From Halieaceae bacterium UBA6060 (GTDB lineage Bacteria > Pseudomonadota > Gammaproteobacteria > Pseudomonadales > Halieaceae): a stretch of DNA of 6,609 bases. Shown here one piece after another: positions 1-4,659 of the stretch (its first letter is position 1; the number at the start of each line of letters is the position of its first letter). Position numbers and translations under genes: made by a program. The stretch spans positions 1 to 6,609 of the forward strand of contig DIYG01000047.1 of NCBI GenBank assembly GCA_002428935.1, given 5' to 3'. A model generated the notes under the pieces. The model searched no databases, was not told the origin of the DNA, and saw only the letters and a program-made list of their open reading frames with translations.

Positions 1-1238
1 AGGAGTAAGGCTCGCCGCTTTCCCTCCGCGAATGCGACGCGGGCAAGCTGCCTCGCCTCGTCTTCCGGGGCCAGGGAAAGCTGCAGTAGCGCTGCACTGC
101 CGTGGGCCTGCTCGGGCCGATTAAGGGCCAGTACTGGCACCGTCGCTTCGGCGCTGCTTAACATCGCGTCCACCTGCCGTTTACCCAGGGGGCCTACGAC
201 AACGGAGGCACCACGCTCGCGGGCGGCGAGATAAGCCTCTTCAGGTGTGGCGAAGCGTCGACTGTCCAGCACCTCAACGGCGACGTTCGATGTCGGGTCT
301 GCGTACCAGCCTGCCAGAAAGCCACGTGCCACGGCGTCGCCGGCTTCCGTTAGCGGGCCCGACAAGGGCAGCAGCAGCGTTAGCTGCTGGGCGCCCGCAT
401 CGCGCAGAGCTGCCTGTAGGAGGGCTGTTGCTCGCGGCGCGGCATCGTGATTCGGGTGTAGGTCCAGCCAGGTGCCAAGGCTGTCTGCGGCTTCCGTGGC
501 CGGTGAAACGCTGTGGATTGTCGCCAGATCGAGCCAGGCCGACAGCTCGCCGGGATAGGCATTACGCAACTGCGCTCGCTCCCCATCCGTTAGATCCTGG
601 GCCGCAGTCCAGAGGGAATCCTGGCAGGCGTGAACGGCGCGACGGGGGTGCCCACCGGCTTTGGCTAGCTTGAAGGCCAGCACGGTCTGATCGGCCTTCT
701 TGCCTCTGAGTTCGGCTACGCCGAGTTGATGCTCCAGGATTTCCAATTCCAGGGTAGCAGGTAGCGGTTCCTGTACGAGTTCCGTAAGGACTCCCTCGTA
801 GTAGCCAAGGTCGCCACGGAGAAGGGCGATTCGCGCATCGTAATAACGGATCCACAGTGCCGTTGCCGACGGGGTTGGTGTAGGTGCCTCGGCCACGGCT
901 TCCGCTTCCTCCGAGGGGAATGGCGGCTGGGAAGGGCTCGGAGCTGACACGGCCAGCTCCGGTAGCGCCAGGCTAGCGGCGATCCAGTCGCCTCGGCTTA
1001 GGGCTTCGCGGGTCGCCGAAAAGAGAGCGTCATCAAAGCCTTCAAAGAACGGGTTCTCGGCGAGTTCTGTGGTACCGGGGTTTGCTGAAGACTCTGTCCC
1101 AAGCGTTGATCCGTCTGGTGCTGCGCCGGGGAAGGCCGTGCGCCGTGGGGGTGTATCGGGGGTGCCGGCGCAACCCATCAGGAGCACGATGGCCATGGCC
1201 ACAGCGGTGTTTCTTTGGCGGCTTGATTGTTTGCCCAT
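1..1238 (-). CDS. lpoA: LpoA, outer-membrane lipoprotein activator of a class A penicillin-binding protein (partial, C-terminus beyond left edge)
   Basis: The minus-strand frame from ATG at 1238 runs open to the window edge: 412 codons without a stop. Residues 1-23 form a lipoprotein signal: a basic start (MGKQSSRQR), a hydrophobic core and a lipobox LMGC with Cys23. Ala24 at +2 fits outer-membrane sorting. Residues 24-60 look like a flexible tether. Residues 60-95 and 128-280 look helical and match the TPR-like N-domain; residues 96-127 are a Pro/Ala/Glu-rich insert. From about 286 the C-terminal LppC (periplasmic-binding-protein-like) domain begins with LLLPLSGPL (288-296), VVVGPLGK (346-353) and VPVLALNRP (367-375). 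E. coli LpoA has about 680 residues, so roughly the last third to two fifths is missing here. In E. coli LpoA crosses the periplasm and stimulates PBP1a. A GAGGA Shine-Dalgarno (complement of 1243-1247) lies 4 nt before the ATG. The gene is divergent from rsmI, as in E. coli and Pseudomonas. The family call is firm; which PBP it activates is inferred. Confidence 0.92.
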   Translation of the reverse strand, partial: MGKQSSRQRNTAVAMAIVLLMGCAGTPDTPPRRTAFPGAAPDGSTLGTESSANPGTTELAENPFFEGFDDALFSATREALSRGDWIAASLALPELAVSAPSPSQPPFPSEEAEAVAEAPTPTPSATALWIRYYDARIALLRGDLGYYEGVLTELVQEPLPATLELEILEHQLGVAELRGKKADQTVLAFKLAKAGGHPRRAVHACQDSLWTAAQDLTDGERAQLRNAYPGELSAWLDLATIHSVSPATEAADSLGTWLDLHPNHDAAPRATALLQAALRDAGAQQLTLLLPLSGPLTEAGDAVARGFLAGWYADPTSNVAVEVLDSRRFATPEEAYLAARERGASVVVGPLGKRQVDAMLSSAEATVPVLALNRPEQAHGSAALLQLSLAPEDEARQLARVAFAEGKRRALL

Positions 1239-1286
1239 GCTATCCTCGCTTGCCCCTGGCACCTCAACGCCGGGCACCGACCGCGC

Positions 1287-1315
1287 ATTATAAGGAAGCG
1301 CCTGTACCTTGGAAC
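1287..1315 (-). promoter_or_regulatory. Candidate sigma70 promoter for lpoA
   Basis: Read on the minus strand, 1292-1287 is a perfect -10 hexamer, TATAAT. A 16-17 nt spacer upstream gives only a weak -35 (TTCCAA at 1314-1309 or GTTCCA at 1315-1310, 3 of 6 matches each). Transcription would start near 1280, leaving a leader of about 42 nt before the lpoA ATG. The -10 lies on the rsmI ribosome-binding site and the -35 lies on the first rsmI codons. No equally good plus-strand promoter for rsmI is visible. TTATAA is self-complementary, so a plus-strand TATAAG (1289-1294) exists, but it would start the message only a few bases before the rsmI start codon. Confidence 0.5.
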
Positions 1316-2148
1316 CCGCGCTCTACGTAGTAGCTACCCCTATCGGAAATCTTGCGGACCTGTCTCAGCGAGCTCGAGAAACGCTGGCCGGGGTCGCGGT
1401 CATTGCCGCTGAAGACACCCGGCATTCGGGACAGCTGTTAAAACACGAGGGAATCTCAACCCCTTTAATGGCTTACCACGAGCACAGTTCAGCGGTGGCG
1501 GCGGATAAGCTCGCCGGTCGCATAAGGGCTGGGGAAGCCGTGGCCTTGATTTGTGACGCCGGTACGCCATCCATATCAGACCCCGGCTATCGACTTGTGC
1601 GCGCCGTGCAGGGGTTGGGCTGCGCAGTGGTACCGGTGCCCGGTGCCTGTGCGGCGATTGCCGCGCTCAGTGCAGCGGGCTTACCCACGGACCGCTTCAG
1701 CTTCGAAGGCTTCTTGCCCCAGCGCCGGGAAGCCCGGCGCAAACGCATCGAGGAGCTTGCGACGGCGACCGCCACCCTGGTGTTCTACGAAGCTCCCCAC
1801 CGCATAGCGGCGACGCTTGAAGATTTTGTGGACCTTCTCGGCCCAGACCGCGAAGCGGCCTTCGCGAGAGAACTCACCAAGCGTTTCGAAACCATTCGTC
1901 GCGCGACCTTGGGTGAGCTCCTGGCCGAGGTGCTGGAGGACGAGAATCAGGCTCGCGGCGAGATTGTGCTGCTCCTTGGGCCTACGCCCAAGGAGTCGCA
2001 GCAGCTGGAGCCAAAGCTCCGAGTCTTGCTTCAGGGTATGGCGGAGCACATGCCTGCCCGTTCCGCGGCGAAGCTGCTCTCCAGCTATTCGGGCTTGCCC
2101 AGCCGGCAGCTCTATGAATCGCTTCACAGCACCCGAGGCTCGGAGTGA
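1309..2148 (+). CDS. rsmI: RsmI, 16S rRNA (cytidine-1402 2'-O)-methyltransferase
   Basis: This 279-residue cytoplasmic enzyme uses S-adenosylmethionine to methylate the ribose of C1402 in the decoding centre of 16S rRNA. The tetrapyrrole-methylase-like fold of the family shows in order: YVVATPIGNLADLS (6-19), EDTRHS (35-40), the SAM-site segment ICDAGTPSISDPG (81-93), PVPGACA (109-115), FYEAPHR (159-165), ELTKRFE (188-194) and GEIVLLLGP near residue 220. The length is close to the E. coli protein (286). Translation appears to start at TTG (1309-1311), which places the conserved YVVATPIGN block at the usual distance from the N-terminus. AAGGAAG at 1292-1298 is the likely Shine-Dalgarno, 10 nt upstream, a little far. 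No ATG or GTG fits better. It is divergent from lpoA and followed by rnpB after 53 nt. Its own promoter is not resolved. Confidence 0.95.
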   Translation: MEPALYVVATPIGNLADLSQRARETLAGVAVIAAEDTRHSGQLLKHEGISTPLMAYHEHSSAVAADKLAGRIRAGEAVALICDAGTPSISDPGYRLVRAVQGLGCAVVPVPGACAAIAALSAAGLPTDRFSFEGFLPQRREARRKRIEELATATATLVFYEAPHRIAATLEDFVDLLGPDREAAFARELTKRFETIRRATLGELLAEVLEDENQARGEIVLLLGPTPKESQQLEPKLRVLLQGMAEHMPARSAAKLLSSYSGLPSRQLYESLHSTRGSE

Positions 2149-2157
2149 GCCCGCGGT

Positions 2158-2195
2158 TTGACAGTCTTGCGTTGCTCACGGGCCGTCGCTACCCT
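2158..2195 (+). promoter_or_regulatory. Candidate promoter region of rnpB
   Basis: The expected RNase P RNA 5' end at about 2202 predicts a -10 near 2190-2195, where TACCCT stands (3 of 6). A 17-nt spacer puts TTGCGT (2167-2172) at -35. The bases between -10 and the start are GCGCGC, the kind of GC-rich discriminator found at stringently controlled stable-RNA promoters. A perfect TTGACA also occurs at 2158-2163, just after the rsmI stop, but it is 26 nt from TACCCT and has no good -10 at 16-18 nt. The region is very probably the promoter; the exact elements are uncertain. Confidence 0.4.
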
Positions 2196-2201
2196 GCGCG
2201 C

Positions 2202-2557
2202 GGAGTTGGCCAGGCGATCGCTGTGCACCTAGTGCGGCAGAGGAAAGTCCGGGCTCCGCAGGGCAGGGTGCCAGGTAACGCCTGGGGGGCGTGAGCCCAC
2301 GGAAAGTGCAGCAGAAAGGAAACCGCCGTCGATGCCGGTAAGGGTTGGCGGTAAGGGTGAAAAGGTGCGGTAAGAGCGCACCGCGCCGCTGGCAACAGCG
2401 GTGGCGATGGTAAACCCCACTCGGAGCAAGACCAAATAGGAATCCAAGCGCTGTGGCCCGCAGTGGATTCGGGTAGGTCGCTAGAGGCCGGTGGCGACAC
2501 CGGTCCCAGATGAATGATCGTCCTCGACAGAACCCGGCTTACCGGCCAACTCCTTTT
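2202..2557 (+). ncRNA. rnpB: RNase P RNA, bacterial type A (M1 RNA)
   Basis: This is the catalytic RNA that removes 5' leaders from precursor tRNAs, acting with the RnpA protein. The ends are set by a perfect 10-bp P1 helix (2202-2211 with 2544-2553). P2 pairs 2213-2219 with 2516-2522. P3 is a short hairpin (2220-2226 with 2232-2238, 5-nt loop), much smaller than in E. coli, which helps explain about 356 nt against 377. Universal core segments are present: GAGGAAAGTCCGGGCTC from 2240 (P4 5' strand), GGTGCGGTAAGAGCGCACCG (2364-2383), GGTAAAC from 2409, GGAGCAAG...CCAAATAGG ending at 2440, and ACAGAACCCGGCTTA (2527-2541, P4 3' strand). The L15 GGU that pairs with the tRNA CCA end is at 2472-2474. 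The P12 region is short and carries a repeated sequence. A T-rich stretch follows at 2554-2560. The 3' end is estimated to within a few bases. Confidence 0.97.
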
Positions 2558-2723
2558 CTTTATATCTATTTCGGCACTCCTCTTACCCTTAGGCCTCTCT
2601 TGGCCAGCTCATCGGGGCTGCCATCACCGGTATCAAGTGGCATCCAAGGGCTGGTTTGGCCTGTCGTCTGGATCTGACGGAGGTTCGTCGAGGGTTTTTA
2701 TACGGATTTCGCCTAAAACCACC

Positions 2724-2743
2724 CAAATGCATAATCAAATGCA
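2724..2743. repeat. Direct repeat CAAATGCA, two copies 12 nt apart
   Basis: CAAATGCA occurs at 2724-2731 and 2736-2743, one base before the 19-bp near-palindrome. The first copy also contains part of an ATGCAT palindrome (2727-2732 region). A period near one helical turn could place two protein contacts on the same face of DNA. No known regulator consensus is recognised, and chance is a real alternative in AT-rich DNA. Confidence 0.4.
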
Positions 2744-2762
2744 CTTTTACTTAAAGTAAAAG
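2744..2762. repeat. 19-bp near-perfect palindrome (possible operator)
   Basis: CTTTTACTT (2744-2752) and AAGTAAAAG (2754-2762) are exact reverse complements around one central A. As RNA it could form an 8-bp A/U-rich hairpin with a 3-nt loop, but no T-run follows on either strand, so it is not a standard intrinsic terminator. A dimeric DNA-binding protein site is the simplest reading. The site lies about 170 bp upstream of the predicted mra transcription start and about 190 bp past the end of rnpB, so its target is unclear. Confidence 0.6.
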
Positions 2763-2771
2763 CTTAGCTTG

Positions 2772-2792
2772 GGGTCATAGTGCCCTGTTTTT
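2772..2792 (+). terminator. Weak terminator-like hairpin downstream of rnpB
   Basis: GGGT (2772-2775) can pair with GCCC (2782-2785) across a 6-nt loop, including one wobble pair. TG and then TTTTT (2788-2792) follow, with a further T6 from about 2797. The stem is too short to be convincing. It is the only hairpin-plus-T arrangement I see between rnpB and mraZ, about 215 nt past the mature rnpB end. Confidence 0.2.
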
Positions 2793-2861
2793 GTGATTTT
2801 TTACCGTCCTTTGGAATCCTTCCTATGGGCGCCTTCGACCTCCGATTTAGCGTCCAAACCC

Positions 2862-2877
2862 CTGAATTCACTGAATT
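2862..2877. repeat. CTGAATT direct repeat and inverted repeat upstream of the mra promoter
   Basis: CTGAATT occurs at 2862-2868 and 2871-2877, a 9-nt period. The same bases form an inverted repeat, AATTCA (2865-2870), C, TGAATT (2872-2877). The element ends 17 nt before the -35 hexamer of the mra promoter and runs into a T-tract (2876-2881). It could be an upstream activator site or a distal UP element, or just AT-rich chance. Confidence 0.35.
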
Positions 2878-2894
2878 TTTTCGCCCCGTTAGCC

Positions 2895-2924
2895 TTGACG
2901 TTGGGTTTTGCGGAAGCCTATAGT
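2895..2924 (+). promoter_or_regulatory. Sigma70-type promoter of the mraZ-rsmH-fts operon
   Basis: TTGACG (2895-2900, 5 of 6 matches to -35) and TATAGT (2919-2924, 5 of 6 matches to -10) are separated by 18 nt. This is the best promoter in the window. Transcription should start near 2931, giving a leader of about 66 nt before the mraZ GTG. It corresponds in position to the Pmra promoter of E. coli, which drives the dcw cluster. The TGG-box array starts right after the predicted start site, where a bound repressor would block the promoter. Confidence 0.75.
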
Positions 2925-2932
2925 GTCGCTAA

Positions 2933-2970
2933 GTGGTGATTTGTGGGGATTTCTGGCTTTTTGTGGTTCA
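2933..2970 (+). promoter_or_regulatory. Putative MraZ operator: four TGG boxes at exact 10-bp spacing
   Basis: TGG begins at 2934, 2944, 2954 and 2964. The units are GTGGTGATTT, GTGGGGATTT, CTGGCTTTTT and GTGGTTCAAG, so the first three share a T-rich tail as well. E. coli MraZ is known to bind TGGGN direct repeats separated by 5 nt (10-bp period) between the -10 and the mraZ start codon. Here the period and the position match. Only the second box is a full TGGG; the others read TGGT or TGGC. Autorepression of the operon by MraZ is inferred from this match. Confidence 0.65.
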
Positions 2971-2996
2971 AGCCGGAGTAAAGGGGTAGGAAAGCC

Positions 2997-3452
2997 GTGT
3001 TTCGTGGCGTGCAGCACATCAATATGGATGCCAAGGGTCGCCTTGCGATTCCTGCGCGCCAGCGTGAGCCGCTTCTGGAGCTTTGCGGTGGCGAAATCGT
3101 CGTCACCATCGATACCCAGTCACCCTGTTTGAGCATCTACCCCATGCCCTCCTGGGTTCGCATCGAGCAGGATCTGCAAAATCTCCCTTCTCTGAATCCG
3201 GGCGTGAAGCGCTTCCAGCGTTTAATGCTGGGGTATGCCACGGATGTTCAGCTCGACAGCAACGGACGGATGTTGCTGCCGCCTTCCTTGCGCGATTACG
3301 CGAAACTTGAAAAGAAGCTTGTGCTGGTGGGGCAGGGCAACAAGCTTGAGATCTGGTGTGAGAATCTCTGGGTAGAAGAGCGTGACAAGGCCCTCGCTGA
3401 TGTGGGTGCCGACACGCCGCTTCCCGACGAGTTGATGAATCTGCCGCTCTAG
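2997..3452 (+). CDS. mraZ: MraZ, transcriptional regulator of the dcw cluster
   Basis: This 151-residue protein has the two tandem SpoVT/AbrB-like MraZ domains. Each carries the family DxxxR signature: D11-A-K-G-R15 followed by LAIPAR, and D87-S-N-G-R91 followed by MLLP. The length equals the usual 150 or so. MraZ proteins form ring-shaped oligomers that bind direct repeats in front of their own gene and repress the operon. The start is GTG (2997-2999) after AGGA (2988-2991) at 5 nt spacing; it gives the canonical MFRGVQHINMDAKGR beginning. An internal ATG at codon 10 would remove the strand before the first DxxxR. It is the first gene of the operon, and its stop codon is immediately followed by the rsmH ATG. 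Confidence 0.95.
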   Translation: MFRGVQHINMDAKGRLAIPARQREPLLELCGGEIVVTIDTQSPCLSIYPMPSWVRIEQDLQNLPSLNPGVKRFQRLMLGYATDVQLDSNGRMLLPPSLRDYAKLEKKLVLVGQGNKLEIWCENLWVEERDKALADVGADTPLPDELMNLPL

Positions 3453-4379
3453 ATGACTGCGGCCCATGACACGGTTCTGTTGCACGAGGCGGTCCAAGCG
3501 CTGGTAGGCAACCCCGCCGGCTTTTACGTCGACGGTACTTTCGGTCGCGGTGGCCACGCCCGGGAGATCCTCCGAAGGCTCAACGAAGGCGGTCAGCTTC
3601 TGGGTGTAGACAAGGATCATGAGGCCGAGGACGTCGCTCGCCCCCTGGCGGCCGAAGACGGTCGTTTTACCTTCTATCGGGGGTCTTTCGCCGATTTACC
3701 TCGGGAGCTGGCGGCGCGAGGGGCATCCAGCGTTGATGGTGTGTTACTGGATCTCGGGGTTTCCAGTCCTCAACTCGATCAGGCAGAGCGCGGTTTCAGC
3801 TTTCAGCATGACGGCCCTCTGGATATGCGTATGGACCGGAGTCGGGGTTCCTCGGCCGCTGAGTGGCTGGCGGTAGCAAGTGAGGAAGAGATTGCCGACG
3901 TGCTCCGAGAATACGGTGAGGAGCGATACGCTCGCCGGATTGCCGAGGCGCTGGTTCGTGAGCGAGCGATCCAGCCGCTAACGGGTACCGCGCAACTTGC
4001 GGCTGTTGTCAGTGCCGCTCATCCTCGTTGGGAGAAGCACAAGCATCCAGCGACCCGGGCCTTTCAGGCTATTCGCATTCGCGTGAATCGCGAGTTGGAG
4101 GATCTTCGGGATTTTCTCGCCGATGCCCTGGCGCTCCTCGCGGTGGGCGGCCGTCTCGTTGTGATCAGCTTTCATTCGCTGGAAGACCGGATGGTCAAGC
4201 GTTATCTCCGGGACATGGTGCGGGGTCCGCAGTTGCCGCGAGATCTTCCCGTGACCGCTGCAGAATCCGGTGGACGCATGCGCTTGCTGGGCAAAGCGGT
4301 GCGCGCCAGTGACGCCGAGGTGGCAGCTAATCCCCGGGCGCGGAGCGCGATCATGCGTTGCGCCGAGCGGGTGCTTTGA
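3453..4379 (+). CDS. rsmH: RsmH (MraW), 16S rRNA (cytosine-1402 N4)-methyltransferase
   Basis: This 308-residue SAM-dependent enzyme adds the N4-methyl group to C1402 of 16S rRNA. Visible family blocks are HDTVLLHEAV (5-14), the SAM-binding loop VDGTFGRGGHAR (26-37), acidic DKD (53-55), LLDLGVSSPQLD (98-109) followed by ERGFSF and LDMRMD, then ATRAFQAIRIRVNREL in the middle, VISFHSLEDR (237-246), and NPRARSAIMR near the C-terminus. The length is close to E. coli RsmH (313). The ATG directly follows the mraZ TAG with no intervening base, and no good Shine-Dalgarno precedes it, which points to translational coupling. Together with RsmI, also in this window, it would make m4Cm1402. No odd features. 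Confidence 0.97.
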   Translation: MTAAHDTVLLHEAVQALVGNPAGFYVDGTFGRGGHAREILRRLNEGGQLLGVDKDHEAEDVARPLAAEDGRFTFYRGSFADLPRELAARGASSVDGVLLDLGVSSPQLDQAERGFSFQHDGPLDMRMDRSRGSSAAEWLAVASEEEIADVLREYGEERYARRIAEALVRERAIQPLTGTAQLAAVVSAAHPRWEKHKHPATRAFQAIRIRVNRELEDLRDFLADALALLAVGGRLVVISFHSLEDRMVKRYLRDMVRGPQLPRDLPVTAAESGGRMRLLGKAVRASDAEVAANPRARSAIMRCAERVL

Positions 4380-4380
4380 G

Positions 4381-4659
4381 ATGAGTGTTTCTCTGCAACC
4401 TTTGCTCCTGCTTCTGGCGGCTCTGCTTTTTGTGCTGGCCAGCGCCTTCGCAATCATCAGTAGTACGCACCAGAGCCGAAGTCTCTACGCCGACCTGCAG
4501 GACATCGAGGCGGAGCGCTGGTATCTCGAAGAGGAATACAGTCGCCTGCTGTTGGAGCAGGGTACCTGGGCCTCGCACCATCGCATCGCTCAGGAAGCCG
4601 GTGCATCGCTTGGCCTGGAAGCTCCTCCCCACGATCGCACCCGGTTGGTGAGCCCATGA
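4381..4659 (+). CDS. ftsL: FtsL, bitopic cell-division protein
   Basis: The 92-residue product has a very short cytoplasmic N-terminus, one membrane segment at about residues 6-26 (rich in Leu, Ala, Val and Phe) and a periplasmic coiled coil at about 30-65 (SRSLYADLQDIEAERWYLEE and on). FtsL forms a trimer with FtsB and FtsQ that activates the FtsW-FtsI septal synthase. The family is poorly conserved in sequence, so the call rests on topology, size and its place between rsmH and ftsI. It is shorter than E. coli FtsL (121), mainly because the cytoplasmic tail is nearly absent. The ATG at 4381 is 1 nt after the rsmH stop. In-frame codons extend upstream into rsmH, but a start there would put a polar arginine-rich stretch before the membrane segment and overlap rsmH by more than 100 nt. 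The stop overlaps the ftsI start (ATGA). Confidence 0.92.
   Translation: MSVSLQPLLLLLAALLFVLASAFAIISSTHQSRSLYADLQDIEAERWYLEEEYSRLLLEQGTWASHHRIAQEAGASLGLEAPPHDRTRLVSP

Larger units (their letters stand above)
2558..2894 (+). other. Non-coding spacer between rnpB and the mraZ promoter
   Basis: I see no credible gene here on either strand. The only forward open frame begins inside RNase P RNA and has no family resemblance. GC content falls to about 38% by hand count over 2701-2820, against about 60% in the genes. Contents: a T-rich stretch directly after rnpB, a CAAATGCA direct repeat (2724-2743), a 19-bp near-palindrome (2744-2762), a weak terminator-like hairpin (2772-2792), and a CTGAATT repeat (2862-2877) just upstream of the mra promoter. 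No strong intrinsic terminator for rnpB is visible, so 3' extended rnpB transcripts may run into this spacer. A small RNA cannot be excluded. Confidence 0.7.

Noticed and set aside
245..673. 142-codon plus-strand frame opposite lpoA
   Set aside because: Its arginine- and proline-rich translation is typical of an out-of-frame reading of GC-rich DNA, and the minus-strand LpoA frame is clear throughout.
1681..2127. 148-codon minus-strand frame within rsmI
   Set aside because: It is antisense to conserved RsmI motifs and has no recognisable domain.
2441..2469. Apparent change of the RNase P GGU motif that binds tRNA CCA
   Set aside because: I first compared the wrong segment (P16/P17). After numbering against E. 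coli M1 RNA, the GGU is in GGGTAGG at 2471-2477 and is intact.
2514..2759. Open frame of 81 codons on the plus strand after rnpB
   Set aside because: It begins inside the conserved 3' part of RNase P RNA (P2/P4 strands), has no ribosome-binding site and no recognisable family, and runs into the AT-rich spacer. It is a chance frame.
2744..2762. The near-palindrome as an intrinsic terminator for rnpB
   Set aside because: The stem is almost all A/U and no T-run follows on either strand, so it does not fit a rho-independent terminator.
4270..4380. Longer FtsL starting upstream inside rsmH
   Set aside because: It would overlap more than 100 nt of rsmH, including conserved RsmH C-terminal residues. 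The ATG at 4381 gives a normal FtsL with the membrane segment at the start.
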